Below the pieces are notes generated by a model, which saw only the letters and a list, made by a program, of their open reading frames with translations, ran no database searches and was not told where the DNA came from. From the NCBI GenBank assembly GCA_965657215.1, contig CBFHNR010000013.1:3268-67267 (forward strand): a DNA stretch of 64,000 nucleotides, in the 5' to 3' direction. The position numbers were made by a program, and so were the translations under genes. This DNA is from JAHEJA01 sp965657215. GTDB lineage: Bacteria; Pseudomonadota; Alphaproteobacteria; Rhodobacterales; Rhodobacteraceae. Positions 33,215-42,061 of this stretch are shown here, piece after piece. Each line of letters opens with the position of its first letter. Positions within the stretch are counted from its first letter, which is position 1.

Positions 33215-34296
33215 CCCCAAGTGCCGATAGCCGTGCTGAAGCTCTTCGCCTAAAACAGCAATTCGAACAGGCAGGGGCTGTTTCATTAGAAGCCGATGTT
33301 CTTCAACCTGCGGCAACTTTGCTTGACCTCTATGGCGAAGATATCCGCGCCCGCGCTTTTGTGACCTCTGATCCTTTGCGGGGGGAACAGATGTTGCGCC
33401 CTGATTTTACCGTTCCTGTTGTTCAAATGCATATGGAACATGGTGCTGAACCTGCACGCTATACATATTCTGGCGTTGTTTTCAGACGCCAAGAAGACGA
33501 CGCAAGCCGTCCGAGTGAATACCAACAAGTGGGCTATGAGGTGTTCGATAGAGAAGACCCAGCCGCGGCCGATGCCGAAGTTTTCAGCCTTTTGTCAGGT
33601 GCATTGGGGGATCTCAATTTACGGGCGGCAACAGGGGATATTGGAATTCTCATGGCGGCTGTTAATGGGTTGAACACCACGGATCGACGCAAGTCTGCTT
33701 TGATGCGCCACATTTGGCGGCCCAAGCGTTTTCGCGCGCTTTTAGATCGGTTTTCCGGAAAATCTGAGGTTCCAGCCACAAGACAGGCTCTTTTGGAGGC
33801 CGGTGATCCCTTTGCCAAATCGGGGCCACATATCGGTTTGCGCAGTGAGCACGAAATTCAAAGCCGCATCGAGGCGTTGAAAGAGGATGCGGCGATCCCA
33901 CCTATCGCGCATAGCGAAGTTGATCTTTTGTCAGCCATCCTTCAGGTGCGGGATGTTTGTGCCTCGGCTTTGGAGCAATTGCGCGATATCGCCGTGGATA
34001 TGCCTCAAATCGACACCGCAGTCGAAGGGCTTGCCCGTCGCATGAGCGCTCTTGATGACCGTGGCGTTGATGTCTATGCGTTGGAATTTGAAGCAAGCTA
34101 TGGGCGCACGTCGATGGAATATTATGATGGTTTCGTCTTTGGACTGTATTCGACCAAACAGGCAGACATGCCGCCCGTTGCAACAGGAGGGCGCTATGAT
34201 GCCCTGACGCGCCGCTTGGGAGGGGGGAATTCTATTCCTGCTGTTGGCGGCGTCATACGCCCCGATTTGGTCCTAGCGTTGAGGGGGCAGTCATGA
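33211..34296 (+). CDS. hisZ: ATP phosphoribosyltransferase regulatory subunit
   Basis: 361-residue HisS paralogue that lacks aminoacylation activity and binds short HisG to form the active, histidine-sensitive enzyme. Synthetase-like remnants are visible: LRPDFTVPVVQMH, YSGVVFRRQ and GGRYDALTRRLGG. Start ATG 33211 overlaps the hisS stop, and its own stop overlaps the hisG start; the three genes form a tightly coupled unit. Confidence 0.93.
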   Translation: MTPSADSRAEALRLKQQFEQAGAVSLEADVLQPAATLLDLYGEDIRARAFVTSDPLRGEQMLRPDFTVPVVQMHMEHGAEPARYTYSGVVFRRQEDDASRPSEYQQVGYEVFDREDPAAADAEVFSLLSGALGDLNLRAATGDIGILMAAVNGLNTTDRRKSALMRHIWRPKRFRALLDRFSGKSEVPATRQALLEAGDPFAKSGPHIGLRSEHEIQSRIEALKEDAAIPPIAHSEVDLLSAILQVRDVCASALEQLRDIAVDMPQIDTAVEGLARRMSALDDRGVDVYALEFEASYGRTSMEYYDGFVFGLYSTKQADMPPVATGGRYDALTRRLGGGNSIPAVGGVIRPDLVLALRGQS

Positions 34297-34985
34297 GCAT
34301 CAAGCTTGGCGTTCCGTCCAAAGGACGGTTGATGGAAAAGACATTTGATTGGTTTGGTGCACGCGGCATTCGTTTGTCACGCACGGGGTCAGATCGAGAA
34401 TATGCTGCCAAGGTCGAGGGAATTGATGGCGTTGAATTGGTCCTTTTATCGGCAGGTGAAATTCCACGCGAACTTGCGGCAGGGCGCATCCATTTTGGTG
34501 TGACTGGCACAGACTTAGTTCGTGAAAAATTGAGCCCTTGGGATCAAAAGGTGACATCCATTTGCGAGCTTGGCTTTGGTCATGCTGATTTGATTATAGC
34601 GGTTCCTAAATGCTGGGCTGATGTCGATACGTTGGATGACCTGGACGCAGCTGCGGCGGCATTTCGTGAGCAACACGGCCACCGCCTAAGAATCGCAACG
34701 AAATACCATCGTCTTGTGCGGGACTATTTACGCAGAGCTGGGGTCGCAGATTATCAATTGGTGGATAGCCAAGGGGCCACTGAGGGGACGATCAAAAATC
34801 TAACTGCAGAAGCCATCGCTGATATCACATCAAGTGGGGAAACTCTGCGCGCCAATCACCTCAAAATTTTAAATGAGGTGCCTGTATTGAAATCTCAAGC
34901 CACCTTGTTCCAGTCGAACATGGTTAAGCTATCCAAGACGGACGTCAAAACGGTAAACGCTCTCCTAGATCGCGTCGAAGGTTAA
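34293..34985 (+). CDS. hisG: ATP phosphoribosyltransferase catalytic subunit, short form
   Basis: 230-residue HisG_S type, first enzyme of histidine biosynthesis (ATP plus PRPP to phosphoribosyl-ATP). It begins IKLGVPSKGRLMEKT and carries the PRPP loop region DSQGATEGTIKNLTAEAIADI in pieces near 157-177. The C-terminal regulatory domain of long HisG is absent, consistent with adjacent hisZ. Its TAA overlaps the stop codon of the convergent DUF1489 gene by 4 bp. Confidence 0.96.
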   Translation: MSIKLGVPSKGRLMEKTFDWFGARGIRLSRTGSDREYAAKVEGIDGVELVLLSAGEIPRELAAGRIHFGVTGTDLVREKLSPWDQKVTSICELGFGHADLIIAVPKCWADVDTLDDLDAAAAAFREQHGHRLRIATKYHRLVRDYLRRAGVADYQLVDSQGATEGTIKNLTAEAIADITSSGETLRANHLKILNEVPVLKSQATLFQSNMVKLSKTDVKTVNALLDRVEG

Positions 34986-35413
34986 AGAATTCCGATATCT
35001 GCCAAGGCACCCGCAAGCTCGGGCGGCAAAGCGTCATCGCCAGATTTGGTGCGAGTCATGTCTTGGGGTGCGTCTTCGGGTTTCAAATATCGCCATCCTT
35101 GAAATGGTCGCTTTGTTGCGGATGTTGTTCGAATCAATTCAGGATCCAATACAATAGCGCATCGGCGAATTCCGTCGGTGCCAAAGACCTCATCTAAGCG
35201 TATGATTCTCTGGCGGCATTGGATGACGCCTTTGATGACCCAATAGATAGAACCCCCGTTTAACAAAGGTTTTTCTTGCTTTGGCCACATGCGCGTCACG
35301 TGGCAGGGAAGACCGTCTGGTCCTTTAGCATGTGGCGTTTTTTGCCATGCCTCTAACCCCTCTGGAGTCTCTGTTCCAACGCTTAATTTAACTAAATGTA
35401 TGGTGTTCGTCAT
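34982..35413 (-). CDS. DUF1489 family protein
   Basis: 143-residue conserved alphaproteobacterial protein of unknown function. Family-like blocks are HLVKLSVGTETPEGLEAWQ, HVTRMWPKQ, YWVIKG and RPFQGWRYLKPEDAP. Cytoplasmic by composition. Start ATG 35413. Convergent with hisG (TTAA stop overlap) and divergent from nrdJ. Confidence 0.85.
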   Translation of the reverse strand: MTNTIHLVKLSVGTETPEGLEAWQKTPHAKGPDGLPCHVTRMWPKQEKPLLNGGSIYWVIKGVIQCRQRIIRLDEVFGTDGIRRCAIVLDPELIRTTSATKRPFQGWRYLKPEDAPQDMTRTKSGDDALPPELAGALADIGIL

Positions 35414-35468
35414 ATCTTACCCCCAAGGTATAGATATATTTATTGCAGAATCCGTGTTTGGCAAGTTG

Positions 35469-35482
35469 ACCTTATATAAGGT
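35469..35482. promoter_or_regulatory. Perfect palindrome ACCTTATATAAGGT upstream of nrdJ
   Basis: 14-bp perfect palindrome about 60 bp before the nrdJ start, overlapping a TTGACC (35466-35471) that could be a -35 element. It does not look like the NrdR box. Candidate operator for nrdJ or for the divergent DUF1489 gene. No cobalamin riboswitch is seen in this gap. Confidence 0.4.
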
Positions 35483-35539
35483 AAGCTCTAGATAGCCAAC
35501 TCTACAAACACACAATCATTTATGAATAGGGACTTCGAC

Positions 35540-37804
35540 ATGACTCGCTTTGCCGCTCCGATCGCCGAACAGATTTGGGACATGAAATACCGCTTCAAAG
35601 ATGCCGATGGCAAAGCTTTGGATATCACCGTCGAAGATTCATGGCGCCGCATTGCGCGTGACCTCGCAAGCGTCGAGAAAGACGCGGAGACATGGGAAAA
35701 CAAGTTCTACGGCGCGCTAGAGGATTTTAAATTCCTCCCCGCAGGGCGTATTACCGCGGGTGCAGGCACCGCGAGAAAAGTCACATTGTTCAACTGTTTC
35801 GTTATGGGCACGGTGCCAGATAGCATGGGTGGCATTTTCGACATGCTCAAAGAAGCGGCCCTCACAATGCAGCAGGGTGGCGGCATTGGATATGACTTTT
35901 CAACGATTCGTCCAAAGGGTGCCTTGGTCAAAGGTGTGGCGGCGGATGCCTCTGGCCCATTGTCCTTTATGGATGTTTGGGATTCCATGTGCCGCACAAT
36001 CATGAGCGCCGGCTCACGCCGTGGTGCGATGATGGCGACGATGCGCTGTGATCACCCTGATATCGAGGACTTTATCACGGCGAAATCTGATGCCGCGCGT
36101 TTGCGGATGTTCAACGTCTCTGTTTTGGTCACTGATCCCTTCATGGAAGCGGTCAAAGCTGACAAAAGCTGGGATTTGAAATTCGACGGCGAGGTGTTCC
36201 GCACGGTGCAAGCGCGTGATTTGTGGAACAAGATCATGCAGTCCACATATGATTATGCGGAACCAGGTGTGATCTTTATTGACCGTATCAATAAGGCGAA
36301 TAACCTGAACTACTGTGAAACGATTGCGGCAACAAACCCTTGCGGTGAACAGCCTTTGCCACCTTATGGCGCGTGTTTGCTTGGCTCCATTAACCTTGCC
36401 CGCCTCGTGCCAAACCCATTCGCCAAAGACGCAGAGCTGGATGAGGAGGCGTTGAACGATCTCGTCGCGACCGCGGTGCGCATGATGGACAATGTTGTTG
36501 ATGCGTCCAAATTCCCGCTTGAAGCCCAAGCGCAAGAAGCCCGCAACAAACGCCGCATTGGTTTGGGCGTGACTGGCCTGGCGGATGCTTTGTTGATGGT
36601 TGGCTTGCGCTACGGCTCAGACGAAGCAGCGGCGCAAACAGATCGTTGGTTGAAAATGGTGGCACGCGCTTCTTATTTGGCCTCGGTTGAATTGGCCAAA
36701 GAAAAGGGCGCATTCCCTCTATTCGACGCAGAACCGTTCTTGTCCTCTGGCAACATGTTGCAAATGGATGATGATGTGCGCGACGCGATTCGTGAAAACG
36801 GCATTCGCAATGCCTTGCTCACCTCTATCGCACCGACTGGGACAATCAGCCTCTATGCGGGTAACGTAAGCTCAGGTATCGAGCCTGTGTTTGCCTATGC
36901 CTACACACGTAAAGTTTTGCAAAAAGATGGCTCACGCACAGAAGAAGAAGTGGTCGATTATGCAGTTCAAATGTGGCGTGATAAATTTGGTGACACAGAG
37001 CTCCCTGATTATTTCGTGAACGCTCAAACATTGGCGCCAAAAGATCACGTTAAAATGCAGGCAGCAGCGCAAAAATGGGTCGATAGCTCGATTTCAAAAA
37101 CCATCAACTGTCCTGAGGACATTGGGTTTGATGAATTCAAAGATGTGTATATGCAAGCCTATGAAACAGGCTGTAAAGGCTGCACAACATACCGCCCGAA
37201 TGCCGTAACTGGCTCTGTTCTGTCTGTTTCTGAAAGCAGTGACAAAACACCAGAAGCGGATCAAGGCGCAGATGTCATCTATATGTCCGAACCGCTTGAT
37301 CGCCCAGAAACTTTAGAAGGCAACACCTACAAGCTAAAGTGGCCTGACAGTGAGCACGCGATCTATATCACGATCAATGATGTCGTGATGGCGGATCATC
37401 GCCGCCCATTTGAGGTGTTCATCAATTCCAAGAATATGGAACATTACGCATGGACCGTTGCTTTGACGCGCATGGTGTCCGCTGTGTTCCGTCGCGGAGG
37501 AGATGTGTCCTTTGTGGTCGAAGAGCTTAAGGCTGTGTTTGATCCACGTGGTGGCGCTTGGGTCCGTGGGAAATATATTCCTTCGATTTTGGCAGCGATT
37601 GGTGGTGTCATTGAACAGCACATGATCGAAACAGGGTTCCTTGCGGGTGAAGGTTTGGGATTAAAAGAAGATCCCCAAGCAAAGCAAGTTGTGAATCTTG
37701 ACAACAACCGTGGCAAAGCCTGCCCGAGCTGTGGTCAATATGACATGCAGATGGTCGAAGGCTGCATGACATGTCGCAGCTGTGGCCATTCAAAATGTGG
37801 CTAA
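35540..37804 (+). CDS. nrdJ: Vitamin B12-dependent (class II) ribonucleoside-diphosphate reductase
   Basis: 754-residue adenosylcobalamin-dependent reductase that supplies dNTPs with or without oxygen. Active-site features are TLFNCFVMG and NPCGEQPLPPYGAC (cysteine and glutamate radical site), then TGCKGCTTYRPN, and the C-terminal redox cysteines ACPSCGQ and CMTCRSCGHSKCG. ATG 35540 (MTRFAAPIAEQIWDMKYRF) has AGGGAC well placed; the ATG at 35522 is less likely. Monocistronic as far as seen. The cell therefore needs cobalamin. Confidence 0.96.
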   Translation: MTRFAAPIAEQIWDMKYRFKDADGKALDITVEDSWRRIARDLASVEKDAETWENKFYGALEDFKFLPAGRITAGAGTARKVTLFNCFVMGTVPDSMGGIFDMLKEAALTMQQGGGIGYDFSTIRPKGALVKGVAADASGPLSFMDVWDSMCRTIMSAGSRRGAMMATMRCDHPDIEDFITAKSDAARLRMFNVSVLVTDPFMEAVKADKSWDLKFDGEVFRTVQARDLWNKIMQSTYDYAEPGVIFIDRINKANNLNYCETIAATNPCGEQPLPPYGACLLGSINLARLVPNPFAKDAELDEEALNDLVATAVRMMDNVVDASKFPLEAQAQEARNKRRIGLGVTGLADALLMVGLRYGSDEAAAQTDRWLKMVARASYLASVELAKEKGAFPLFDAEPFLSSGNMLQMDDDVRDAIRENGIRNALLTSIAPTGTISLYAGNVSSGIEPVFAYAYTRKVLQKDGSRTEEEVVDYAVQMWRDKFGDTELPDYFVNAQTLAPKDHVKMQAAAQKWVDSSISKTINCPEDIGFDEFKDVYMQAYETGCKGCTTYRPNAVTGSVLSVSESSDKTPEADQGADVIYMSEPLDRPETLEGNTYKLKWPDSEHAIYITINDVVMADHRRPFEVFINSKNMEHYAWTVALTRMVSAVFRRGGDVSFVVEELKAVFDPRGGAWVRGKYIPSILAAIGGVIEQHMIETGFLAGEGLGLKEDPQAKQVVNLDNNRGKACPSCGQYDMQMVEGCMTCRSCGHSKCG

Positions 37805-37860
37805 ACAGGTAGGGCAGTTTTAGCCTTGCACTATATCAATCAGTTCCCCCAAAGTATCAT

Positions 37861-38469
37861 GTGAAAACTCTGGGGGTTCTTGTTTTGAATGATCATTTTC
37901 CCGACCTAATGTCCTGTCAATTGTGTAAGGATCGGTTTGCCTTGACCAAGACGGGGCATGCGCCACGGCCCGTCATTCAGGGAAACCCGAAGGCGCGTAT
38001 CTTGATTGCTGGGCAGGCTCCGGGGCTTCGTGTGCATCAAAGTGGGCGACCTTTTGATGATCCGTCCGGGGATCGTCTGCGTCTGTGGCTTGGCGTGGAT
38101 AAAGCCACGTTTTATGATCCAGACATCTTTGCAATCGCTCCAATGGCTTTTTGTTTTCCAGGATATAATGACAAAGGGCATGACCTCGCCCCGCCTAAAA
38201 TATGCACGAAAACATGGCGGTCCAAAGTGTTGGATCAGTTTGGCAATGTTGAGTTGACCTTGCTAGTTGGGACCTATGCTCAGGCATGGCATTTGAATGA
38301 TAAGAAACACCTACAAGAGCGCATGACGCATTGGCGAGAGTATCTCCCGAGGTTTTTTGTCTTGCCTCACCCGTCATGGCGCAATACGGCTTGGCTGAAT
38401 GAAAATCCGTGGTTTGATCAGGACGTGCTGCCTGAGTTGAGATGCCGAATGAGAAAGGTCCTGAGATGA
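37861..38469 (+). CDS. Uracil-DNA glycosylase family protein
   Basis: About 202 residues from a GTG at 37861; a TTG at 37885 with GGGGG upstream is an alternative start. Family pattern: CQLCKDRF near the N-terminus, ARILIAGQAPG (active-site-like GQAPG), GRPFDDPSGDRLRLWLGVD, and HPSWRN near the C-terminus. The CxxC suggests part of an Fe-S site as in UDG family 4/5, though the full four cysteines are not obvious. Predicted role: base excision or a related nucleotide function. Ends with ATGA overlap to the SseB gene. Confidence 0.8.
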   Translation: MKTLGVLVLNDHFPDLMSCQLCKDRFALTKTGHAPRPVIQGNPKARILIAGQAPGLRVHQSGRPFDDPSGDRLRLWLGVDKATFYDPDIFAIAPMAFCFPGYNDKGHDLAPPKICTKTWRSKVLDQFGNVELTLLVGTYAQAWHLNDKKHLQERMTHWREYLPRFFVLPHPSWRNTAWLNENPWFDQDVLPELRCRMRKVLR

Positions 38470-39257
38470 CGATTGAAACAGTAATCGACAATGCGCATGC
38501 CGCTATGGAGGCCAAACCAGACGATGACACTCTTCGGTTGCGGTTTTTTGAACGTTTGGCGGATGCGGAATTGTTTCTCTTGCTCACGGATGAGGTCGAT
38601 GGGGACAATATTTCCCCCGAAGTGATCGAGGTCGAAGGGCAATCTTTTGTTCTGGTCTTTGATACAGAGGATCGACTGTCACAGTTCACACAAAAAGTTT
38701 CACCTCATATAGCGGTGTCTGGCCGTATTATTGTGTCGATGCTCGCAGGTCAGGATTTGGGTCTAGGACTTAATCTCGGGGTCGCCCCGTCCGAGACGCT
38801 TTTGCCAAATGATGCGGTTGATTGGTTGGCCCATACGCTCAGTGTTGCGCCAGATGAAATTGAAGCCCGACCAGAAAGCTTTGAACCCCCTGTTGGATTA
38901 CCGCAGGAGGTCTTGACCTCTTTGGATGCCAAACTGGTGAGCGCCGCGGGATTAACATCTCAGGTCTGGTTGGTTGGGGTCACCTATGTTGGCGGCGCCA
39001 AGGGGCATTTGCTGGCCTTTATCGATGCGCGCGATGGGGCGGAAAATGCCTTGGCTAAGGCCGCTCATGAGGCATTAACCTTTTCGGGTATCGAAGCTGG
39101 TTCTATAGATGTAGCCTTTTTTGATTCTGATGAGCCTGCTGTTGAGGCGATTGCACGACAAGGCATGCAATTTGAATTGCCGCAGGTGCTAGAAGCCGAA
39201 CCATGGCAAGCCAAAGCGCCCGGCATGGATCCAGATGCGCCGCCTAAGTTGAAATAA
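38466..39257 (+). CDS. SseB-domain protein
   Basis: 264 residues from ATG 38466, overlapping the previous stop. The N-terminal half follows the SseB pattern (FFERLADAELFLLLTDE, VFDTEDRLSQF, LNLGVAPSETLLPNDAVDWL). The second half (about 150-255) is a SseB C-terminal-like alpha/beta domain. In enterobacteria SseB was named as an enhanced serine-sensitivity protein; its molecular role is unclear. Probably cotranscribed with the glycosylase gene. Confidence 0.75.
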   Translation: MTIETVIDNAHAAMEAKPDDDTLRLRFFERLADAELFLLLTDEVDGDNISPEVIEVEGQSFVLVFDTEDRLSQFTQKVSPHIAVSGRIIVSMLAGQDLGLGLNLGVAPSETLLPNDAVDWLAHTLSVAPDEIEARPESFEPPVGLPQEVLTSLDAKLVSAAGLTSQVWLVGVTYVGGAKGHLLAFIDARDGAENALAKAAHEALTFSGIEAGSIDVAFFDSDEPAVEAIARQGMQFELPQVLEAEPWQAKAPGMDPDAPPKLK

Positions 39258-39259
39258 GC

Positions 39260-39967
39260 CTATTTCAGCCAGATGACATCGCCCAAGAAAATATAACCCG
39301 CCCCATAGATCGTCTTGATCAACTCAGGATTTTTGGGGTCTTCCTTCAGCTTGGTGCGAAGCCGTGAGATGCGGACATCCATGGCCCGATCAAAGCTTTC
39401 GCTCGCTGCGCCACCCAAGGTTTCTTGCATGAATGCGCGGCTGATCAACCTCTTTGGGCTTTCTAGAAAGAGGCGCAGAACCTCGCCTTCTGCGTGAGAA
39501 AACGGGGTTTCTTGACCAGTCATGTCCTCGAGCGAATAGCGGTCAAAATGAGCCGTCCATCCAGCAAATTGCGCCGTCTCGCTTGTGTCGGTCGTCGTTG
39601 ATTTTCCTTTGCGCATTCTGGCGCGAATACGGGCGACGACTTCGGCTGGATCAAAGGGTTTGATGATGTAATCGTCTGCGCCTAATTCTAGTCCTGTCAC
39701 GCGGTCCTGCACTTGTGCGCGACCCGAGATGATGATGACAATTGCCCCTTTTTCCAACGCCAAACGATGAACCAAGCTTAATCCATCGCGGTCAGGAAGG
39801 CTGAGATCCACCAAACAAACATCTGGTGTGTGGGACTGAAGAAAGGCTTCGAATTCCGTGGCGCGCCCAAAGCTTTGTGTCTTGAAGCCGGCCTCTGTGA
39901 GTGTTTCCGACAAAAGCGCGCGGATGTCTGGTTCATCATCGAGAATTGAAACCAATGTGCTGTTCAT
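39260..39967 (-). CDS. OmpR-type two-component response regulator
   Basis: 235 residues: receiver domain (1-118) with the acidic pair D10/D11 (ILDDEPDIR), phosphoacceptor D54 (CLVDLSLPDRDG) and the conserved Lys in YIIKPFDP, then a winged-helix Trans_reg_C domain (about 135-230, RTKLKEDPKNPELIKTIYGAGY). The start ATG 39967 overlaps the stop of the hybrid kinase gene, so they are a pair. Likely targets are the divergent transport/CoA-ligase genes at 42-50.6 kb; this is inference. Confidence 0.93.
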   Translation of the reverse strand: MNSTLVSILDDEPDIRALLSETLTEAGFKTQSFGRATEFEAFLQSHTPDVCLVDLSLPDRDGLSLVHRLALEKGAIVIIISGRAQVQDRVTGLELGADDYIIKPFDPAEVVARIRARMRKGKSTTTDTSETAQFAGWTAHFDRYSLEDMTGQETPFSHAEGEVLRLFLESPKRLISRAFMQETLGGAASESFDRAMDVRISRLRTKLKEDPKNPELIKTIYGAGYIFLGDVIWLK

Positions 39968-41874
39968 AATGCGGTGCCCTTTGCCAAAATGTTCCTCAGT
40001 ATGCTGTCATCAATCGGCTTAGACAAGACATGCGCGTGTTGTGCTGCTTCAATTCTAAGCGGATGGGTGACAGGCAATGACGTCATGAACAATATGCCTT
40101 TGTTTTTGCCTGCCTCTAAAAGTGACAAACCTGTTTCCTCGCCTCTGAGTTGGAGGTCGGACAAAATGAAGGAAATTTCTGGTAATCCGCTGAGCAAGGC
40201 TGTCGCTTCTTCTGCTGAGGAGGCTTCGACGACGGAATGGCCAAGAGATGTCAATTCATCGCGTAGGCTTTCGCGGATCTCCGTGTTGTCTTCGACCAGC
40301 AAGGTTAATGCATTTTGCAGCGCGGGTGCCCCTTCGCGAATAGGGAGGCGTAGCGTGACTCGAGCACCTCCATAATTATTACCAAGCTTGAGTTCGCCGC
40401 CTGAGAGTTTGACCATGTCATAGACCATCGGCAACCCAAGGCCAGTGCCATGCTCGCCTTTTGTGGTGAAAAAAGGATCAAGAGCATGGCGCAAAGCCCG
40501 GTCCGAAAAGCCGGGACCAGAATCCGTTACGATGAATTCTAACCAAGTTTCTTGGACAATTGAGGCGGTTAGCTTGATTGATCCCTCTATTCCAATAGCA
40601 TCTCGGGCATTGATGATCAGGTTCAACAAAGCGTCCTGTAACATCCCTTTGTCGAGCAAATAGGCAGTGTCAGGAATTGTGTTGCTTATTTGAAAAGTAA
40701 TGTCACTCGGCAGGGTGCTGCGGACCAAAGTTTCAAGTCGCTCCAGCACCTCATGGACACGTACAGCCTCTGGTTTTAAAGCGCGCGTGCCCGTCATATC
40801 CGCAATGGTGTTGAGGAGGGCGCCACCGCGACTGGCGGCAGCTGTTGTCGCCGATATCAGGTCTAACGCTTTGGGGTCACTGACATGAGGCTTCAGCCTG
40901 CCTTGGGCACCTAAAATGATCGTCAGTAGGTTTGAGAAATCATGCGCAAGCCCACTGGTCAATTGCGCCGCGAGTTCCCGTTTTGAGGCCTGTTGTAACG
41001 CGGCGCGCGCTTGGGTTTCTTCAGTGACATCCATTGACAGAATGTAAACACCTTGGATCACATCCCCGTCTTTGTCAGGAGTAAATGCTGTTCTAATATG
41101 TCGGCTACTCAGATCGTCGATAAATTCAAAAACGCTTGGGTGACCGTTGAATGCAGAATTCAGGTTGGCTTCGATTTGGCTGTAGGCTTGTTTGCCCAAA
41201 GTCTCAGAAATTGGCCGTCCGATGATGTCATTGGGACGATGGGGCATCACGCTCGATAGGCGGCGGTTTGAATAGGTGTATCGTCGATCCCGATCCACAT
41301 GTGCAATATGGGCTGGCATCATTTCGGACGTCAGACGCGTGCGCTGTTCGCTTTCAATCAGCTGCCTTTGAGTTTCCTCTAACGCCGCATTTGCAGCCTC
41401 TAAGGCGCGGTTTTTGCTTGCGAGTTCGGCGGCATAAGTGAACACTTGATCGCTCAGAACTTCGGAGCGGGATCTGAGTAGGTCTTCTTGATGTCGGATG
41501 CGGGTGATGTCTGTGTAAACCGTGACCCATCCCCCTTGCGGGAGGGGCGCACCTTCGACACTAATCACTTGGCCATTGGCGCGTTTCCGCTCCATGTAAT
41601 GAGGTTCAAAGGCGCGTGCGACGCGGATACGTTCCTTGGTGAATTCCTCGATGTCATCCACAGGACCGTATTCACCCCGCTTTGCCAAATGTTCGATCGT
41701 TTCTCCGAAGGTTGCCCCTGTGGTCACTAAGGGCTCGGGGAGGTTAAACATTTCCTTAAAACGGTTGTTGCAAATAACGAGTTTGAGGTCTGTGTCGTAA
41801 ATCGTCAAAGCTTGCTGGATTAAATTTAATCCAGCCTTGGTCATGAGATCTTTGGACTGCGTATTAAAAACCAT
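39964..41874 (-). CDS. Hybrid sensor histidine kinase (PAS-PAS-HisKA-HATPase-REC)
   Basis: 636 residues, no membrane segment, so a cytoplasmic sensor. Two PAS-like domains (about 12-128 with YDTDLKLVICNNRF, and 180-290), a coiled coil at 130-180, dimerisation domain with H311 in SGLAHDFSN, ATP-binding domain with N box NLIINARDA, DSGPGF and GTGLGL (476-481), and a C-terminal receiver with D573 (FILSDLQLRG). The extra receiver suggests a phosphorelay or feedback to the partner OmpR-type regulator downstream. ATG 41874 has no strong ribosome binding site; M11 at 41844 is an alternative. Confidence 0.92.
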   Translation of the reverse strand: MVFNTQSKDLMTKAGLNLIQQALTIYDTDLKLVICNNRFKEMFNLPEPLVTTGATFGETIEHLAKRGEYGPVDDIEEFTKERIRVARAFEPHYMERKRANGQVISVEGAPLPQGGWVTVYTDITRIRHQEDLLRSRSEVLSDQVFTYAAELASKNRALEAANAALEETQRQLIESEQRTRLTSEMMPAHIAHVDRDRRYTYSNRRLSSVMPHRPNDIIGRPISETLGKQAYSQIEANLNSAFNGHPSVFEFIDDLSSRHIRTAFTPDKDGDVIQGVYILSMDVTEETQARAALQQASKRELAAQLTSGLAHDFSNLLTIILGAQGRLKPHVSDPKALDLISATTAAASRGGALLNTIADMTGTRALKPEAVRVHEVLERLETLVRSTLPSDITFQISNTIPDTAYLLDKGMLQDALLNLIINARDAIGIEGSIKLTASIVQETWLEFIVTDSGPGFSDRALRHALDPFFTTKGEHGTGLGLPMVYDMVKLSGGELKLGNNYGGARVTLRLPIREGAPALQNALTLLVEDNTEIRESLRDELTSLGHSVVEASSAEEATALLSGLPEISFILSDLQLRGEETGLSLLEAGKNKGILFMTSLPVTHPLRIEAAQHAHVLSKPIDDSILRNILAKGTAL

Positions 41875-42061
41875 TGGTTTACAATTCAGTAGGGGTTGCG
41901 CCCAACTCTAGGACCAATGGCGGCTCTATGGCAAGCAGAGTTGTCATTCGAGTTTGTAACAATTCGTTAGATTTCTGCAAACTTGGCGCAAAAGTCTAAC
42001 TTGAACCATTGGGAAAATTGACTGCACTTTTAACGACAGTCAGATCATGGGAGGAACTACG

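Noticed and set aside
35414..35539. Cobalamin riboswitch before nrdJ
   Set aside because: The gap is about 126 bp and lacks the B12-box and the length needed for the aptamer.
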